Part shown: piece by piece, positions 7,370-13,779 of the stretch | Layout of the letters: each line of letters opens with the position of its first letter | Position numbering within the stretch: the first letter of the stretch is position 1 | NCBI GenBank assembly: GCA_938004115.1 | Contig: CALKWS010000182.1 | Location: 1 to 13,779, forward strand | Reading direction: 5' to 3' | Length of the DNA stretch: 13,779 bases | DNA from: an uncultured Ruaniaceae bacterium | GTDB taxonomy: Bacteria > Actinomycetota > Actinomycetes > Actinomycetales > Beutenbergiaceae | The notes under the pieces: model-generated | What the model was told of the DNA's origin: nothing | The model's input: only the letters and a program-made list of their open reading frames with translations | Databases searched by the model: none | Made by a program: the position numbers and the translations under genes

Positions 7370-10318
7370 ATGTCTGACCCGGTCGGCCGCCCAGGCGGTG
7401 TGGTTCGAAGTGCCCTGGCCCTGCTGCTCAGCCTGGCGATGCTTGCGTTCGGGGCCACCGGCGTGCACGCGAGCGGTGGCTCGGGGGCCGACCCCGCCTC
7501 CGCACCCGAGGCCGACGAGGTCACGGCTACCTGGGAGTTGTCCCTGCGGACCGATCCGGCACCGGGTGAGCAGGTGGCAGCCGGGGACCGGATCACCTAC
7601 ACCCTGACCGCGAACGCCCTCGGGGTGCGTCCGGTCACCGGTGTGGGCGCAGCGGTGGACCTGGCCGGCGCGCTGGAGCACGCGACCCTCGTGGAGCCGC
7701 TGCCCGCGGGCCTGACCCGCGCCGGGGACGGCTTGGCCTGGGACGTGCGCCATCCGGTACATCCCGACCGCCCGGCGTCGGTGTCCTTCAGCGTGATCGT
7801 GGACGACGAGGCCGACGGCGTCACCCTCACCAGCGTGGCCACGCCGCAGCGCGACGGCGGGCAGTGCGCCGACTGCACCGTGACGCACGCGGTGAGCGCG
7901 GCCAGCACCGGGGCGTGGGAGCTCAGTGTCCGGGCCGCCGATGCCCGCGGCATCACGGTTCCGCAGGGGGCGTCGCTGCGCCCGAACGAACTGTTGAACT
8001 ATCACCTGACGGTGCAGAACACCTCCTCGGTCCCGGTGGCCGATGCCGTGGTGGTGGCCGACGTGTCCGGGCTGCTGCCGTACGCCAACATCGAGGCACT
8101 GGCCGCCGGGGCGGTGCTCGATGCCGACGCCGGCACCGTGACCTGGCCGGTGCCGGAGCTGGAGCCGGGTGCGGAGGCGGTGGCCTCCTTCCGGGCGAAT
8201 CTTCGGTTCGCCGACGCTCCGAACGCGGTGCTGCCGCTGACGGTGAGCCCCCAAGGCGGGAGCGGGACGTGCGTGAGCGGGTGCGAACTGGTGCACCACG
8301 TCACCGGATTCCAGGCCTCGATGAGCGTGGACCCGCCTGCGGGTGAGGTGACGCCGGGCGGGGAGATCACCTACACCTGGGAGGTGGCGAACACCTCCCG
8401 GGCGGAGATCTCCGGAGCCACCGTCACCGCCCAGTTGCGCGAGGTGTTCGAGCACGCCGAACTGGTCCAACCGCTCGCCGAGGGGTTGGGTCTGATCAGC
8501 ATCACCGGGCCCACCCTGATGCGGTGGGAGGTGCCCGACCTGGGGCCGGGAGAGACGGCCCGGGTCGCCTTCAGCGTGGTCGTCGACGACGACGCCGAAC
8601 CGGGTGCGCAGTTCGGCACCCGCATCACCGCCGGTGCGAACAGTTTCGGGATCACCTACGGCGAGCGGGAAGCCGCCCACACCGTGACCGCCGCGCCGTG
8701 GGAGGTGCAAGTCGCCGCGAACCACGAACCGGGTGCGACCTTGCTCACCAACGCCGCGGTGGTGCCGCGAATGACGGTGACCAACACCTCGGGCGTGCCG
8801 GTCTCCGGTGCGCAGGTGGTGGCGGACCTGGCCGGGATGGGCGAGGAGCGGTTCGACCTGAGCCGAGTGCCGGCCGATGCCGCCTATGACGAACAGACCC
8901 GGTTACTGACCTGGTCGGTGCCCGACCTGCAGCCGGGGGAGTCGGTCACCGAACTGTTCCAGGTGCGGCTGACGCCGGCTCTCCGGGGCGCCGAGGTCTC
9001 GATCGACTTCACCGCTGTCGGTGACGGCGGGCAGTGCGTCAGCGGTTGCGAGGTGGCCTATCACGTCTCCGGCTTCGACGCCTCGGCCACGGCCGATGTG
9101 CCGGCCGGGGAGGTGGAGCCAGGGACGGAGATCACCTACACCTGGCAGGTGGAGAACATCTCCGGTGGGCAGTTGAGCGGGGCGCACGTGCGCTCGAACC
9201 TGAACCACCAGAACGGTCCGGTCCTCGCCTCGGCCGACCTGGTGGAACCGCTGGCGGACGGGCTGCGGATGATCGGCTCCGTGATGAACTGGGACATCCC
9301 CGATCTGGGCCCCGGGGAGAGCGCGGAGGTGTCCTTCTCCGTCCTCGTCGATGAACGAGCCACCGCCGGTAGCCAACTGTGGACGCGGATCACTCCGGGA
9401 ACCGCCCGCCATGGCGGCAGCGGCCCGGGTGAGGCGATCGTGCACACCGTCGGCGCCCCGGCCTGGGAGGTCACCGCGCGCGCGGCCGACGTCCGGGGGA
9501 TCACGATCCCGGACGGGGCATCGCTGCGACCGAACGGCCGACTGAACTATCACCTCAGCGCCGCCAACACCTCCGGCGTGACCGTGCGGGACGGGGCCGT
9601 CGTCGCGGACGTCTCCGGCCTGCTCCCGTACGCGAATATCGAGGCCCTCGGCGCCGGCGCGGAGTTCGACGCCGAGGCCGGCACGGTGACCTGGACGGTG
9701 CCCGACCTCGCCCCGGGAGCGGACGCGACCGTGTCCTTCCGGGCCAACCTGCGGTTCGCCGACGCCCCCGGCGCGGTGCTGCCGCTGTCGATCGGCGTGG
9801 TCGGAGCGGGCGGGGAGTGCGTCGATGGTTGTGAACTCGAGCACTACGTCACCGCGCTGCAGGCCTCGGTGCATGGCGAACCGGCCGCGGACCAGGTGCG
9901 CCCCGGCGGGACGATCACCTACGTGTGGGAGGTGGAGAACACTTCCCGGGCGCAGGTCTCCGGGGCCTACGTGCGGGCGCAGATGGGTCCGATCCTGGAG
10001 CACGCGCGGATCGTGGACCTGCCGGCGGACGTCGACTTCGCCGTCGGCACCACGCTGAACTGGGACGTGCCCGACCTCGCACCCGGGCAACGGGCGCAGG
10101 TGAGTTTCACCGTCGTCGTCGACGATGAGGTGGAACCGGGCACCGACCTCACGATGAGCATCACCGCCGGGCCGAACGCGCTGGGTGTCTCCTACGACGC
10201 CCAGAGCGTGAGCCACATGGTCGCGCCCGCGGTGACTCCGCCGTCGATCCCACCGCTGCTCGCGGTGCTGCTCGGGTTGGCCAAGTTCCTGTTCGGCCTG
10301 CTGATCTGGCTCTTCTGA
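7370..10318 (+). CDS. Exported multi-domain surface protein with DUF11/Ig-like repeats
   Basis: 982 residues, probably exported and membrane-tethered with most of the chain outside. The ATG at 7370 has GAGAGGA 5 nt upstream and puts a signal peptide first: Arg-containing n-region, hydrophobic core at about 15-31, likely cleavage after VHA near residue 34. The frame is open further upstream to 7085, but that part has no signal peptide. Residues 51-955 form seven beta-rich domains of about 127-134 residues carrying DUF11-like signatures (PGxxITYTWEVxNTS, VPDLGPGE, VSFSVVVDD). Two types alternate: domains 1, 3, 5 and 7, and domains 2, 4 and 6. Cys pairs lie at 166/169, 301/305, 556/560 and 817/821. 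The end (about 961-982) is hydrophobic and finishes WLF with no LPXTG motif and no basic tail. DUF11-type domains are typical of cell-surface proteins. The ligand is unknown. It could be an adhesin, a sensor ectodomain or a wall-associated scaffold. Confidence 0.8.
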   Translation: MSDPVGRPGGVVRSALALLLSLAMLAFGATGVHASGGSGADPASAPEADEVTATWELSLRTDPAPGEQVAAGDRITYTLTANALGVRPVTGVGAAVDLAGALEHATLVEPLPAGLTRAGDGLAWDVRHPVHPDRPASVSFSVIVDDEADGVTLTSVATPQRDGGQCADCTVTHAVSAASTGAWELSVRAADARGITVPQGASLRPNELLNYHLTVQNTSSVPVADAVVVADVSGLLPYANIEALAAGAVLDADAGTVTWPVPELEPGAEAVASFRANLRFADAPNAVLPLTVSPQGGSGTCVSGCELVHHVTGFQASMSVDPPAGEVTPGGEITYTWEVANTSRAEISGATVTAQLREVFEHAELVQPLAEGLGLISITGPTLMRWEVPDLGPGETARVAFSVVVDDDAEPGAQFGTRITAGANSFGITYGEREAAHTVTAAPWEVQVAANHEPGATLLTNAAVVPRMTVTNTSGVPVSGAQVVADLAGMGEERFDLSRVPADAAYDEQTRLLTWSVPDLQPGESVTELFQVRLTPALRGAEVSIDFTAVGDGGQCVSGCEVAYHVSGFDASATADVPAGEVEPGTEITYTWQVENISGGQLSGAHVRSNLNHQNGPVLASADLVEPLADGLRMIGSVMNWDIPDLGPGESAEVSFSVLVDERATAGSQLWTRITPGTARHGGSGPGEAIVHTVGAPAWEVTARAADVRGITIPDGASLRPNGRLNYHLSAANTSGVTVRDGAVVADVSGLLPYANIEALGAGAEFDAEAGTVTWTVPDLAPGADATVSFRANLRFADAPGAVLPLSIGVVGAGGECVDGCELEHYVTALQASVHGEPAADQVRPGGTITYVWEVENTSRAQVSGAYVRAQMGPILEHARIVDLPADVDFAVGTTLNWDVPDLAPGQRAQVSFTVVVDDEVEPGTDLTMSITAGPNALGVSYDAQSVSHMVAPAVTPPSIPPLLAVLLGLAKFLFGLLIWLF
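7910..8692 (+). repeat. First two-domain module (domains 2-3) of the surface protein
   Basis: Residues 181-441. The first domain carries GASLRPN, VSGLLPYANIEAL and FRANLRFADAP and ends with CVSGC. The second carries EITYTWEVANTSR and VPDLGPGE. It matches the third module closely at protein level, including long identical segments, while many codons differ synonymously. Confidence 0.8.
8696..9457 (+). repeat. Second two-domain module (domains 4-5) of the surface protein
   Basis: Residues 443-696. It has the same layout as the other modules (WEV start, NTSGVPVSGA, VPDLQPGE, CVSGC, then EITYTWQVENISG, IPDLGPGE), but its first domain lacks the GLLPYANIEAL and FRANLRFADAP segments. It is the most diverged of the three. 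Confidence 0.75.
9461..10234 (+). repeat. Third two-domain module (domains 6-7) of the surface protein
   Basis: Residues 698-955. The first domain repeats GASLRPN, VSGLLPYANIEAL and FRANLRFADAP and ends with CVDGC. The second carries TITYVWEVENTSR and VPDLAPGQ. It is clearly the closest relative of the first module, which points to duplication of a two-domain unit. Confidence 0.8.
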
Positions 10319-10329
10319 GGCATGATCGC

Positions 10330-10371
10330 CGGCGGCCCCGGGTGTGAGCCACAACGCATCTGGGGCCGCCG
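10330..10371 (+). terminator. Hairpin terminator after the surface-protein gene
   Basis: Perfect 10-bp arms CGGCGGCCCC (10330-10339) and GGGGCCGCCG (10362-10371) with a 22-nt loop, beginning 12 nt after the stop codon. There is no T-run, so it may be a weak or factor-assisted terminator. Its position between a surface gene and a housekeeping operon supports the call. Confidence 0.5.
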
Positions 10372-10378
10372 TCGCGGG

Positions 10379-10407
10379 TTCCATCCGAGGACGGCATGAC
10401 GTAAGAT
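10379..10407 (+). promoter_or_regulatory. Likely promoter of the infA operon
   Basis: A good -10 hexamer TAAGAT (10402-10407) lies 17 nt after a weak -35 TTCCAT (10379-10384). It sits between the preceding hairpin and infA, and would give a leader of about 100 nt. The -35 match is only partial. Confidence 0.4.
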
Positions 10408-10513
10408 GGACCGCTGGGCGTGCTCCGCCGTGCTCGGGTGAATTCCGGGCCCGCCGAAGGAGAGCGAGGCTCGCCCACTGGATCCGGACAAGGTACTGCA
10501 GTTAGCGGAGGAC

Positions 10514-10735
10514 ATGGCGAAGAAGGACGGGGTCATCGAGATTGAGGGCAGCGTGGTCGAAGCGCTGCCCAACGCGATGTTTCGCGTCGAGTTGAGCAAC
10601 GGGCACAAGGTGCTCGCGCACATCTCGGGGAAGATGCGTCAGCACTACATCCGGATCCTGCCGGAGGACCGGGTGGTGGTCGAGTTGAGCCCGTACGACC
10701 TCACCCGTGGTCGCATCGTCTACCGCTACAAGTAA
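10514..10735 (+). CDS. infA: Translation initiation factor IF-1
   Basis: 73 residues, the standard IF-1 length, covering one S1-like OB fold. The sequence is highly conserved: [12 protein letters not shown] at the start, then [16 protein letters not shown] and [19 protein letters not shown], ending [10 protein letters not shown]-1 binds the A site of the 30S subunit with IF-2 and IF-3 during initiation. It is the first gene of the alpha-operon-type cluster here. The conserved N-terminus fixes the start at 10514. GGAGG at 10507-10511 then lies only 2 nt from the ATG, closer than usual. Confidence 0.98.
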   Translation: MAKKDGVIEIEGSVVEALPNAMFRVELSNGHKVLAHISGKMRQHYIRILPEDRVVVELSPYDLTRGRIVYRYK

Positions 10736-10749
10736 TCAGCCCACGATCT

Positions 10750-10799
10750 CGCCGCCGCGTGGGAGGGTCCCCGGACCTGCTCCGACGTGCGCGGCGGTG
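10750..10799 (+). promoter_or_regulatory. Nested hairpin in the infA-rpmJ gap
   Basis: Outer arms CCGCCGCG (10752-10759) and CGCGGCGG (10790-10797) enclose an inner stem GGTCC-CC-GGACC (10766-10777). The outer stem ends 4 nt before the rpmJ ribosome-binding site GAGGA (10802-10806), so it could affect rpmJ translation or mRNA stability. Confidence 0.4.
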
Positions 10800-10812
10800 T
10801 AGAGGAAACAGC

Positions 10813-10926
10813 ATGAAGGTCAAGCCGAGCGTCAAGAAGATCTGCGACAACTGCAAGGTGATCCGTCGCGAGGGCGTCGTGCGCGTCATCTGCACGAACC
10901 CGCGGCACAAGCAGCGCCAGGGCTGA
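10813..10926 (+). CDS. rpmJ: 50S ribosomal protein L36
   Basis: 37 residues ([14 protein letters not shown] at the start, ending HKQRQG), the exact length and sequence pattern of the short L36 form. The zinc ligands C11, C14, C27 and H32 are all present, so this is the zinc-binding (C+) type. L36 is a small, late-assembling 50S protein. GAGGA lies 6 nt upstream of the ATG. Its place between infA and rpsM is the standard one in actinobacteria. Confidence 0.98.
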   Translation: MKVKPSVKKICDNCKVIRREGVVRVICTNPRHKQRQG

Positions 10927-10979
10927 GCCCCGGCCGCAGGTCGAAGCGCCCGCACCACCAACTGAACAGCACATCGTCA

Positions 10980-11019
10980 GCGGTCCGGCGGACCGCAACC
11001 CCCGGTTCGGAGGCCGGGG
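10980..11019 (+). promoter_or_regulatory. Two consecutive hairpins in the rpmJ-rpsM gap
   Basis: The first stem is GCGGTCC (10980-10986) with GGACCGC (10990-10996) around a 3-nt loop GGC. The second is CCCCGG (11000-11005) with CCGGGG (11014-11019) around an 8-nt loop. They occupy the 155-nt gap before rpsM. They could be an attenuator, processing site or protein-binding leader. The function is not established. Confidence 0.4.
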
Positions 11020-11081
11020 CCCGCGCCTGCGGGACGGCGGTGTGGAAGACCTCCGATAACTCACGGGAGTGAGGACAACCC

Positions 11082-11459
11082 ATGGCACGACTCGTCGGCG
11101 CCGACATCCCCCGCGACAAGCGACTCGAGGTCGCCCTGACCTACATCTACGGCGTGGGCCGCACCCGCGCCAAGGAAACCATCGAGGCCACCGGACTCAG
11201 CCCCGATGTACGCGTCCGGGACCTCAGCGACGCCCAGATGGTGGCCCTGCGTGACTACCTGGAGGCGAACTACAAGCTCGAAGGTGACCTGCGCCGCGAG
11301 GTAGCCGCGGATATCCGCCGCAAGGTGGAGATCGGCACCTACCAGGGGCTGCGCCACCGCCGCGGCCTGCCCGTGCGTGGGCAGCGCACGAAGACCAACG
11401 CGCGTACCCGTAAGGGTCCCAAGCGCACCGTGGCCGGCCGGAAGAAGGCCGCCCGCTAA
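11082..11459 (+). CDS. rpsM: 30S ribosomal protein S13
   Basis: 125 residues, normal for S13. It begins [14 protein letters not shown] and contains [15 protein letters not shown] and the conserved [20 protein letters not shown] segment. The tail is strongly basic ([14 protein letters not shown]). S13 sits in the head of the 30S subunit, contacts the P-site tRNA with its basic tail and takes part in inter-subunit bridges. GAGGA (11071-11075) lies 6 nt before the ATG. rpsK follows after 65 nt. Confidence 0.98.
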   Translation: MARLVGADIPRDKRLEVALTYIYGVGRTRAKETIEATGLSPDVRVRDLSDAQMVALRDYLEANYKLEGDLRREVAADIRRKVEIGTYQGLRHRRGLPVRGQRTKTNARTRKGPKRTVAGRKKAAR

Positions 11460-11463
11460 GTAG

Positions 11464-11495
11464 TTCATCGGCCCGCCGGCAGCGGCGGGCATGAA
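11464..11495 (+). promoter_or_regulatory. Strong stem-loop between rpsM and rpsK
   Basis: An 8-bp G-C stem GCCCGCCG (11471-11478) and CGGCGGGC (11483-11490) with loop GCAG. It is extended after a 2-nt bulge by TTCAT (11464-11468) pairing with ATGAA (11491-11495). It begins 4 nt after the rpsM stop. It may be a partial terminator or mRNA-stability element setting the S13/S11 ratio (inference). Confidence 0.5.
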
Positions 11496-11524
11496 TCGAC
11501 GACCTCGAAGAGAAGAGACTCCCT

Positions 11525-11932
11525 ATGCCTCCCAAGACTCGCCAAGCAGCCGGTGCGCGCAAGCCGCGTCGCAAGGAACGCAAGAACGTTTCCGCCGGTG
11601 AAGCGCACATCAAGTCGACCTTCAACAACACCATCGTCACCATCACCGACCCCAGCGGTGCGGTGATCTCCTGGGCCTCCTCCGGTCAGGTGGGCTACAA
11701 GGGTTCGCGCAAGTCGACCCCGTTCGCCGCCCAACTCGCCGCCGAGGCCGCCGCCCGGAAGGCCCAGGAACACGGCATGCGCAAGGTGGACGTCAAGGTC
11801 AAGGGCCCCGGTTCGGGCCGCGAGACCGCGATCCGATCGCTGCAGGCCACCGGCCTGGAGGTCGGCTCCATCCAGGACGTCACCCCGCAGGCGCACAACG
11901 GCTGCCGCCCGCCCAAGCGCCGCCGGGTCTGA
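11525..11932 (+). CDS. rpsK: 30S ribosomal protein S11
   Basis: 135 residues, normal for actinobacterial S11 with its basic N-terminal extension ([20 protein letters not shown]). The core shows [34 protein letters not shown] and [15 protein letters not shown]. The invariant C-terminus [18 protein letters not shown] is intact. S11 lies on the 30S platform, near the mRNA exit side and the decoding region. The ribosome-binding site is modest (AGAGAAGAGA upstream). rpsD, which follows rpsK in some actinobacteria, is not here. The next gene is rpoA. Confidence 0.98.
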   Translation: MPPKTRQAAGARKPRRKERKNVSAGEAHIKSTFNNTIVTITDPSGAVISWASSGQVGYKGSRKSTPFAAQLAAEAAARKAQEHGMRKVDVKVKGPGSGRETAIRSLQATGLEVGSIQDVTPQAHNGCRPPKRRRV

Positions 11933-11998
11933 GCGAGGCCGCCGGCTGCGCCCACCGCGCACCGGTTGCCCGCGGCTGCATGCCGCCACATTCGTATC

Positions 11999-12028
11999 AG
12001 CCCCGGACCGGACCGATGGGCCGGGGCT
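11999..12028 (+). promoter_or_regulatory. Hairpin upstream of rpoA
   Basis: Perfect 8-bp arms AGCCCCGG (11999-12006) and CCGGGGCT (12021-12028) with a 14-nt loop, in the 139-nt gap between rpsK and rpoA. A smaller inverted pair ACGTC/GACGT (12035-12039 and 12048-12052) follows. It could attenuate transcription or separate ribosomal-protein and polymerase expression. No convincing internal promoter is visible. Confidence 0.4.
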
Positions 12029-12071
12029 TGCACGACGTCATATAGCGGACGTTGGCTGAAAGGAATCACCA

Positions 12072-13064
12072 GTGCTCATCGCACAGCGCCCCACACTGAC
12101 CGAAGAAGTCGTCGACGATTACCGATCACGGTTCGTCATCGAGCCGCTGGAGCCCGGCTTCGGCTACACCCTCGGTAACTCCCTGCGCCGCACCCTGCTC
12201 TCCTCCATCCCCGGGGCGGCGGTCACCAGCATCCGGATCGACGGTGTGCTGCACGAGTTCTCCACCATCACCGGTGTGAAGGAGGACGTCACCGAGATCA
12301 TCCTGAACATCAAGGACATCGTGGTCTCCTCCGAGCACGACGAGCCGGTGGTGATGTACCTGCGCAAGCAGGGTCCCGGCACCGTCACCGCCGCGGACAT
12401 CACCCCGCCGGCGGGTGTGGAGGTGCACAACCCGGACCTGCACCTGGCCACGATCAACGCCAAGGGCAAGCTCGAGATCGAATTGACCGTCGAGCGGGGC
12501 CGCGGCTACGTCTCCGCGGTGCAGAACAAGCAGCCCGACGCCGAGATCGGCCGCATCCCGGTGGACTCGATCTACTCCCCGGTGCTGAAGGTGACCTACA
12601 AGGTCGAGGCCACCCGTGTGGAGCAGCGCACCGACTTCGACAGGCTGATCGTGGACGTGGAGACCAAGCGCTCCATGGCCCCGCGTGATGCGCTGGCTTC
12701 CGCCGGTTCCACCCTGGTCGAACTGTTCGGCCTGGCCCGCGAGCTCAACACCGAGGCCGAGGGCATCGAGATCGGCCCCTCGCCGACCGACGCCGCGCTG
12801 GCCGAGGACCTGGCGATGCCGATCGAACAACTGGACCTGACCATCCGGTCCTACAACTGCCTCAAGCGTGAGGGAATCCACACCGTCGGTGAACTGGTCG
12901 CCCGTAGCGAGGCGGACCTGCTGGACATCCGGAACTTCGGAGCCAAGTCCATCACCGAGGTCAAGGAGAAGCTCACGGGTCTGGGCCTGTCCCTGAAGGA
13001 CAGCACGGACTACGACCCCTCGCTCGTGGCCTCGTACGACGGCGACGACTTCGACTACAACTGA
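12072..13064 (+). CDS. rpoA: DNA-directed RNA polymerase subunit alpha
   Basis: 330 residues. The N-terminal domain (about 1-230) includes the dimerisation segment [15 protein letters not shown] at 31-45. It is joined by a short linker to the C-terminal domain (about 248-310), which carries the DNA- and activator-contacting motifs [11 protein letters not shown] (259-269) and [14 protein letters not shown] (288-301). A short acidic tail ends YDGDDFDYN. Alpha dimerises to nucleate RNA polymerase assembly, and its C-terminal domain is the usual contact for activators, possibly including LuxR-type ones. The start is GTG at 12072, with GAAAGGA 7 nt upstream. rplQ follows after 27 nt. Confidence 0.98.
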   Translation: MLIAQRPTLTEEVVDDYRSRFVIEPLEPGFGYTLGNSLRRTLLSSIPGAAVTSIRIDGVLHEFSTITGVKEDVTEIILNIKDIVVSSEHDEPVVMYLRKQGPGTVTAADITPPAGVEVHNPDLHLATINAKGKLEIELTVERGRGYVSAVQNKQPDAEIGRIPVDSIYSPVLKVTYKVEATRVEQRTDFDRLIVDVETKRSMAPRDALASAGSTLVELFGLARELNTEAEGIEIGPSPTDAALAEDLAMPIEQLDLTIRSYNCLKREGIHTVGELVARSEADLLDIRNFGAKSITEVKEKLTGLGLSLKDSTDYDPSLVASYDGDDFDYN

Positions 13065-13091
13065 GCGTCGCTCGCACCCTAGGAGATTCTG

Positions 13092-13709
13092 ATGCCCAAG
13101 CCCACGAAGGGACCGCGCCTCGGCGGTAGTCCGGCACACCAGCGGCTGATGCTGGCGAACCTGGCCCAATCGCTGTTCGAGCACGGTTCGATCCGTACCA
13201 CCGAAGCCAAGGCCAAGCGGCTGCGTCCGTTCGCCGAACGGCTGATCACCAAGGCCAAGCGCGGTGACCTGGCCGCCCGCCGGCAGGTGCTCGGCGTACT
13301 GTCCCGCAAGGACATCGTGCACGAGCTGTTCGCCGAGATCGCACCCCGGTACGCCGAGCGGCCCGGTGGCTACACCCGCATCATCAAGGTGGAGCCGCGC
13401 AAGGGCGACAATGCGCCCATGGCGGTGATCGAACTGGTGACAGAGCAGTACAGCCCGAAGCAGGCCACCGTGAAGGAGGCCGAGGGCGCCACCCGCCGCG
13501 CGGCCAAGGAGGCGGCCGCCGAGCAGGAGGCTGGGGCCGCACCGGACGACGGCGAGGCAGCCGCGAGCGAGTCGGCAGGCTCACCGGAATCGGCGGACTC
13601 GCCGGACTCCCCGGAGTCCGCGGACTCGCCGGAGTCCGCGGAGTCCGCCCCGTCGGCCGAGGAGCCCGCCGAGGACGACGGTACGGAGCCGGAGGAGAGG
13701 TCCTCCTGA
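13092..13709 (+). CDS. rplQ: 50S ribosomal protein L17 with long acidic C-terminal extension
   Basis: 205 residues. The L17 core is residues 1 to about 120 ([69 protein letters not shown]). After it comes a helical Ala/Glu/Lys stretch and then a disordered acidic tail made of Ser-Pro-Glu-Ser-Ala-Asp repeats (about 164-185) and Glu/Asp runs to the end. L17 binds 23S rRNA near the peptide exit tunnel region. Actinobacterial L17 often has a C-terminal extension, but this one is long and repetitive. AGGAG lies 6 nt before the ATG. It is the last gene of the cluster. Confidence 0.97.
   Translation: MPKPTKGPRLGGSPAHQRLMLANLAQSLFEHGSIRTTEAKAKRLRPFAERLITKAKRGDLAARRQVLGVLSRKDIVHELFAEIAPRYAERPGGYTRIIKVEPRKGDNAPMAVIELVTEQYSPKQATVKEAEGATRRAAKEAAAEQEAGAAPDDGEAAASESAGSPESADSPDSPESADSPESAESAPSAEEPAEDDGTEPEERSS
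13581..13646 (+). repeat. Low-complexity repeat encoding the L17 acidic tail
   Basis: Residues 164-185 of L17 are built from [13 protein letters not shown]-like units. The DNA repeats blocks such as ggagtccgcggactcgcc and includes the 14-bp palindrome GAGTCCGCGGACTC (13614-13627). Such a tract is prone to slippage and length change. Confidence 0.7.
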
Positions 13710-13730
13710 CCCGCTGAGCAACGATCCGCC

Positions 13731-13764
13731 CGCAGGCCCGTCACCGACCGGTGGCGGGCCTGTG
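13731..13764 (+). terminator. Terminator of the infA-rplQ cluster
   Basis: A long stem pairs CAGGCCCGTCACC (13733-13745) with GGTGGCGGGCCTG (13750-13762) around a 4-nt loop GACC. It has one G-T wobble and two further outer pairs. It starts 21 nt after the rplQ stop and is followed by a T/G-rich stretch. It is the strongest hairpin in the window. Confidence 0.8.
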
Positions 13765-13779
13765 TGCTGCTCGAGCCTG

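Noticed and set aside
2635..10384. Long minus-strand frames (2635-4470, 5308-7176, 7259-8725, 8903-10384)
   Set aside because: They lie opposite well-supported + strand genes and encode Arg/His/Gly-rich strings without domains. They result from high third-position GC.
11933..12071. Deletion of rpsD between rpsK and rpoA
   Set aside because: Several actinobacterial lineages carry rpsD elsewhere, and no rpsD remnant is visible in the gap, so this is normal cluster variation.
12126..13322. 398-aa minus-strand frame opposite rpoA
   Set aside because: It is antisense to an unmistakable rpoA and has a low-complexity composition.
1..13779. CRISPR arrays, tRNA/rRNA genes, insertion sequences, phage or attachment sites
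   Set aside because: I saw no spaced identical repeats, tRNA-like cloverleaf, transposase or integrase, and no target-site duplications.

Overview
The window comes from a very GC-rich bacterium. The gene order infA-rpmJ-rpsM-rpsK-rpoA-rplQ without rpsD, GTG starts, strong third-position G/C and a long acidic tail on L17 all point to an actinobacterium, probably Micrococcales or a relative. I cannot name a genus. Every convincing gene is on the + strand.

Left half (1-7104): at least three tandem paralogues of very large MalT-type LuxR regulators (STAND ATPase, helical/TPR-like middle, C-terminal LuxR helix-turn-helix). The first is cut by the window edge, the second (about 825 aa) follows a gene-poor gap of about 1 kb, and the third (913 aa) starts 15 nt after the second, so those two look co-transcribed. 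Regulators 1 and 2 are close paralogues with almost identical recognition helices. Regulator 3 is divergent. The gap before regulator 2 holds GC-rich hairpins, a cluster of helically spaced TCACCC motifs and a perfect 18-bp tandem repeat.

Middle (7105-10318): a palindrome-rich leader, then a 982-aa exported protein. It has a signal peptide, seven DUF11/Ig-like beta domains of two alternating types, and a hydrophobic C-terminus that ends the protein with no cytoplasmic tail. Cysteine pairs sit at the ends of four domains. It reads as a membrane-tethered surface protein. The sequence does not prove that the adjacent regulators control it, but it is the obvious hypothesis.

Right half (10319-13779): a hairpin terminator, a likely promoter, and the housekeeping cluster for IF-1, L36, S13, S11, RNA polymerase alpha and L17, closed by a strong terminator at 13731-13764. 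Several intergenic gaps in this cluster contain stable inverted repeats.

The housekeeping part is ordinary. The accessory part (tandem STAND regulators plus a modular surface protein) is where an undescribed regulatory/surface system could lie.
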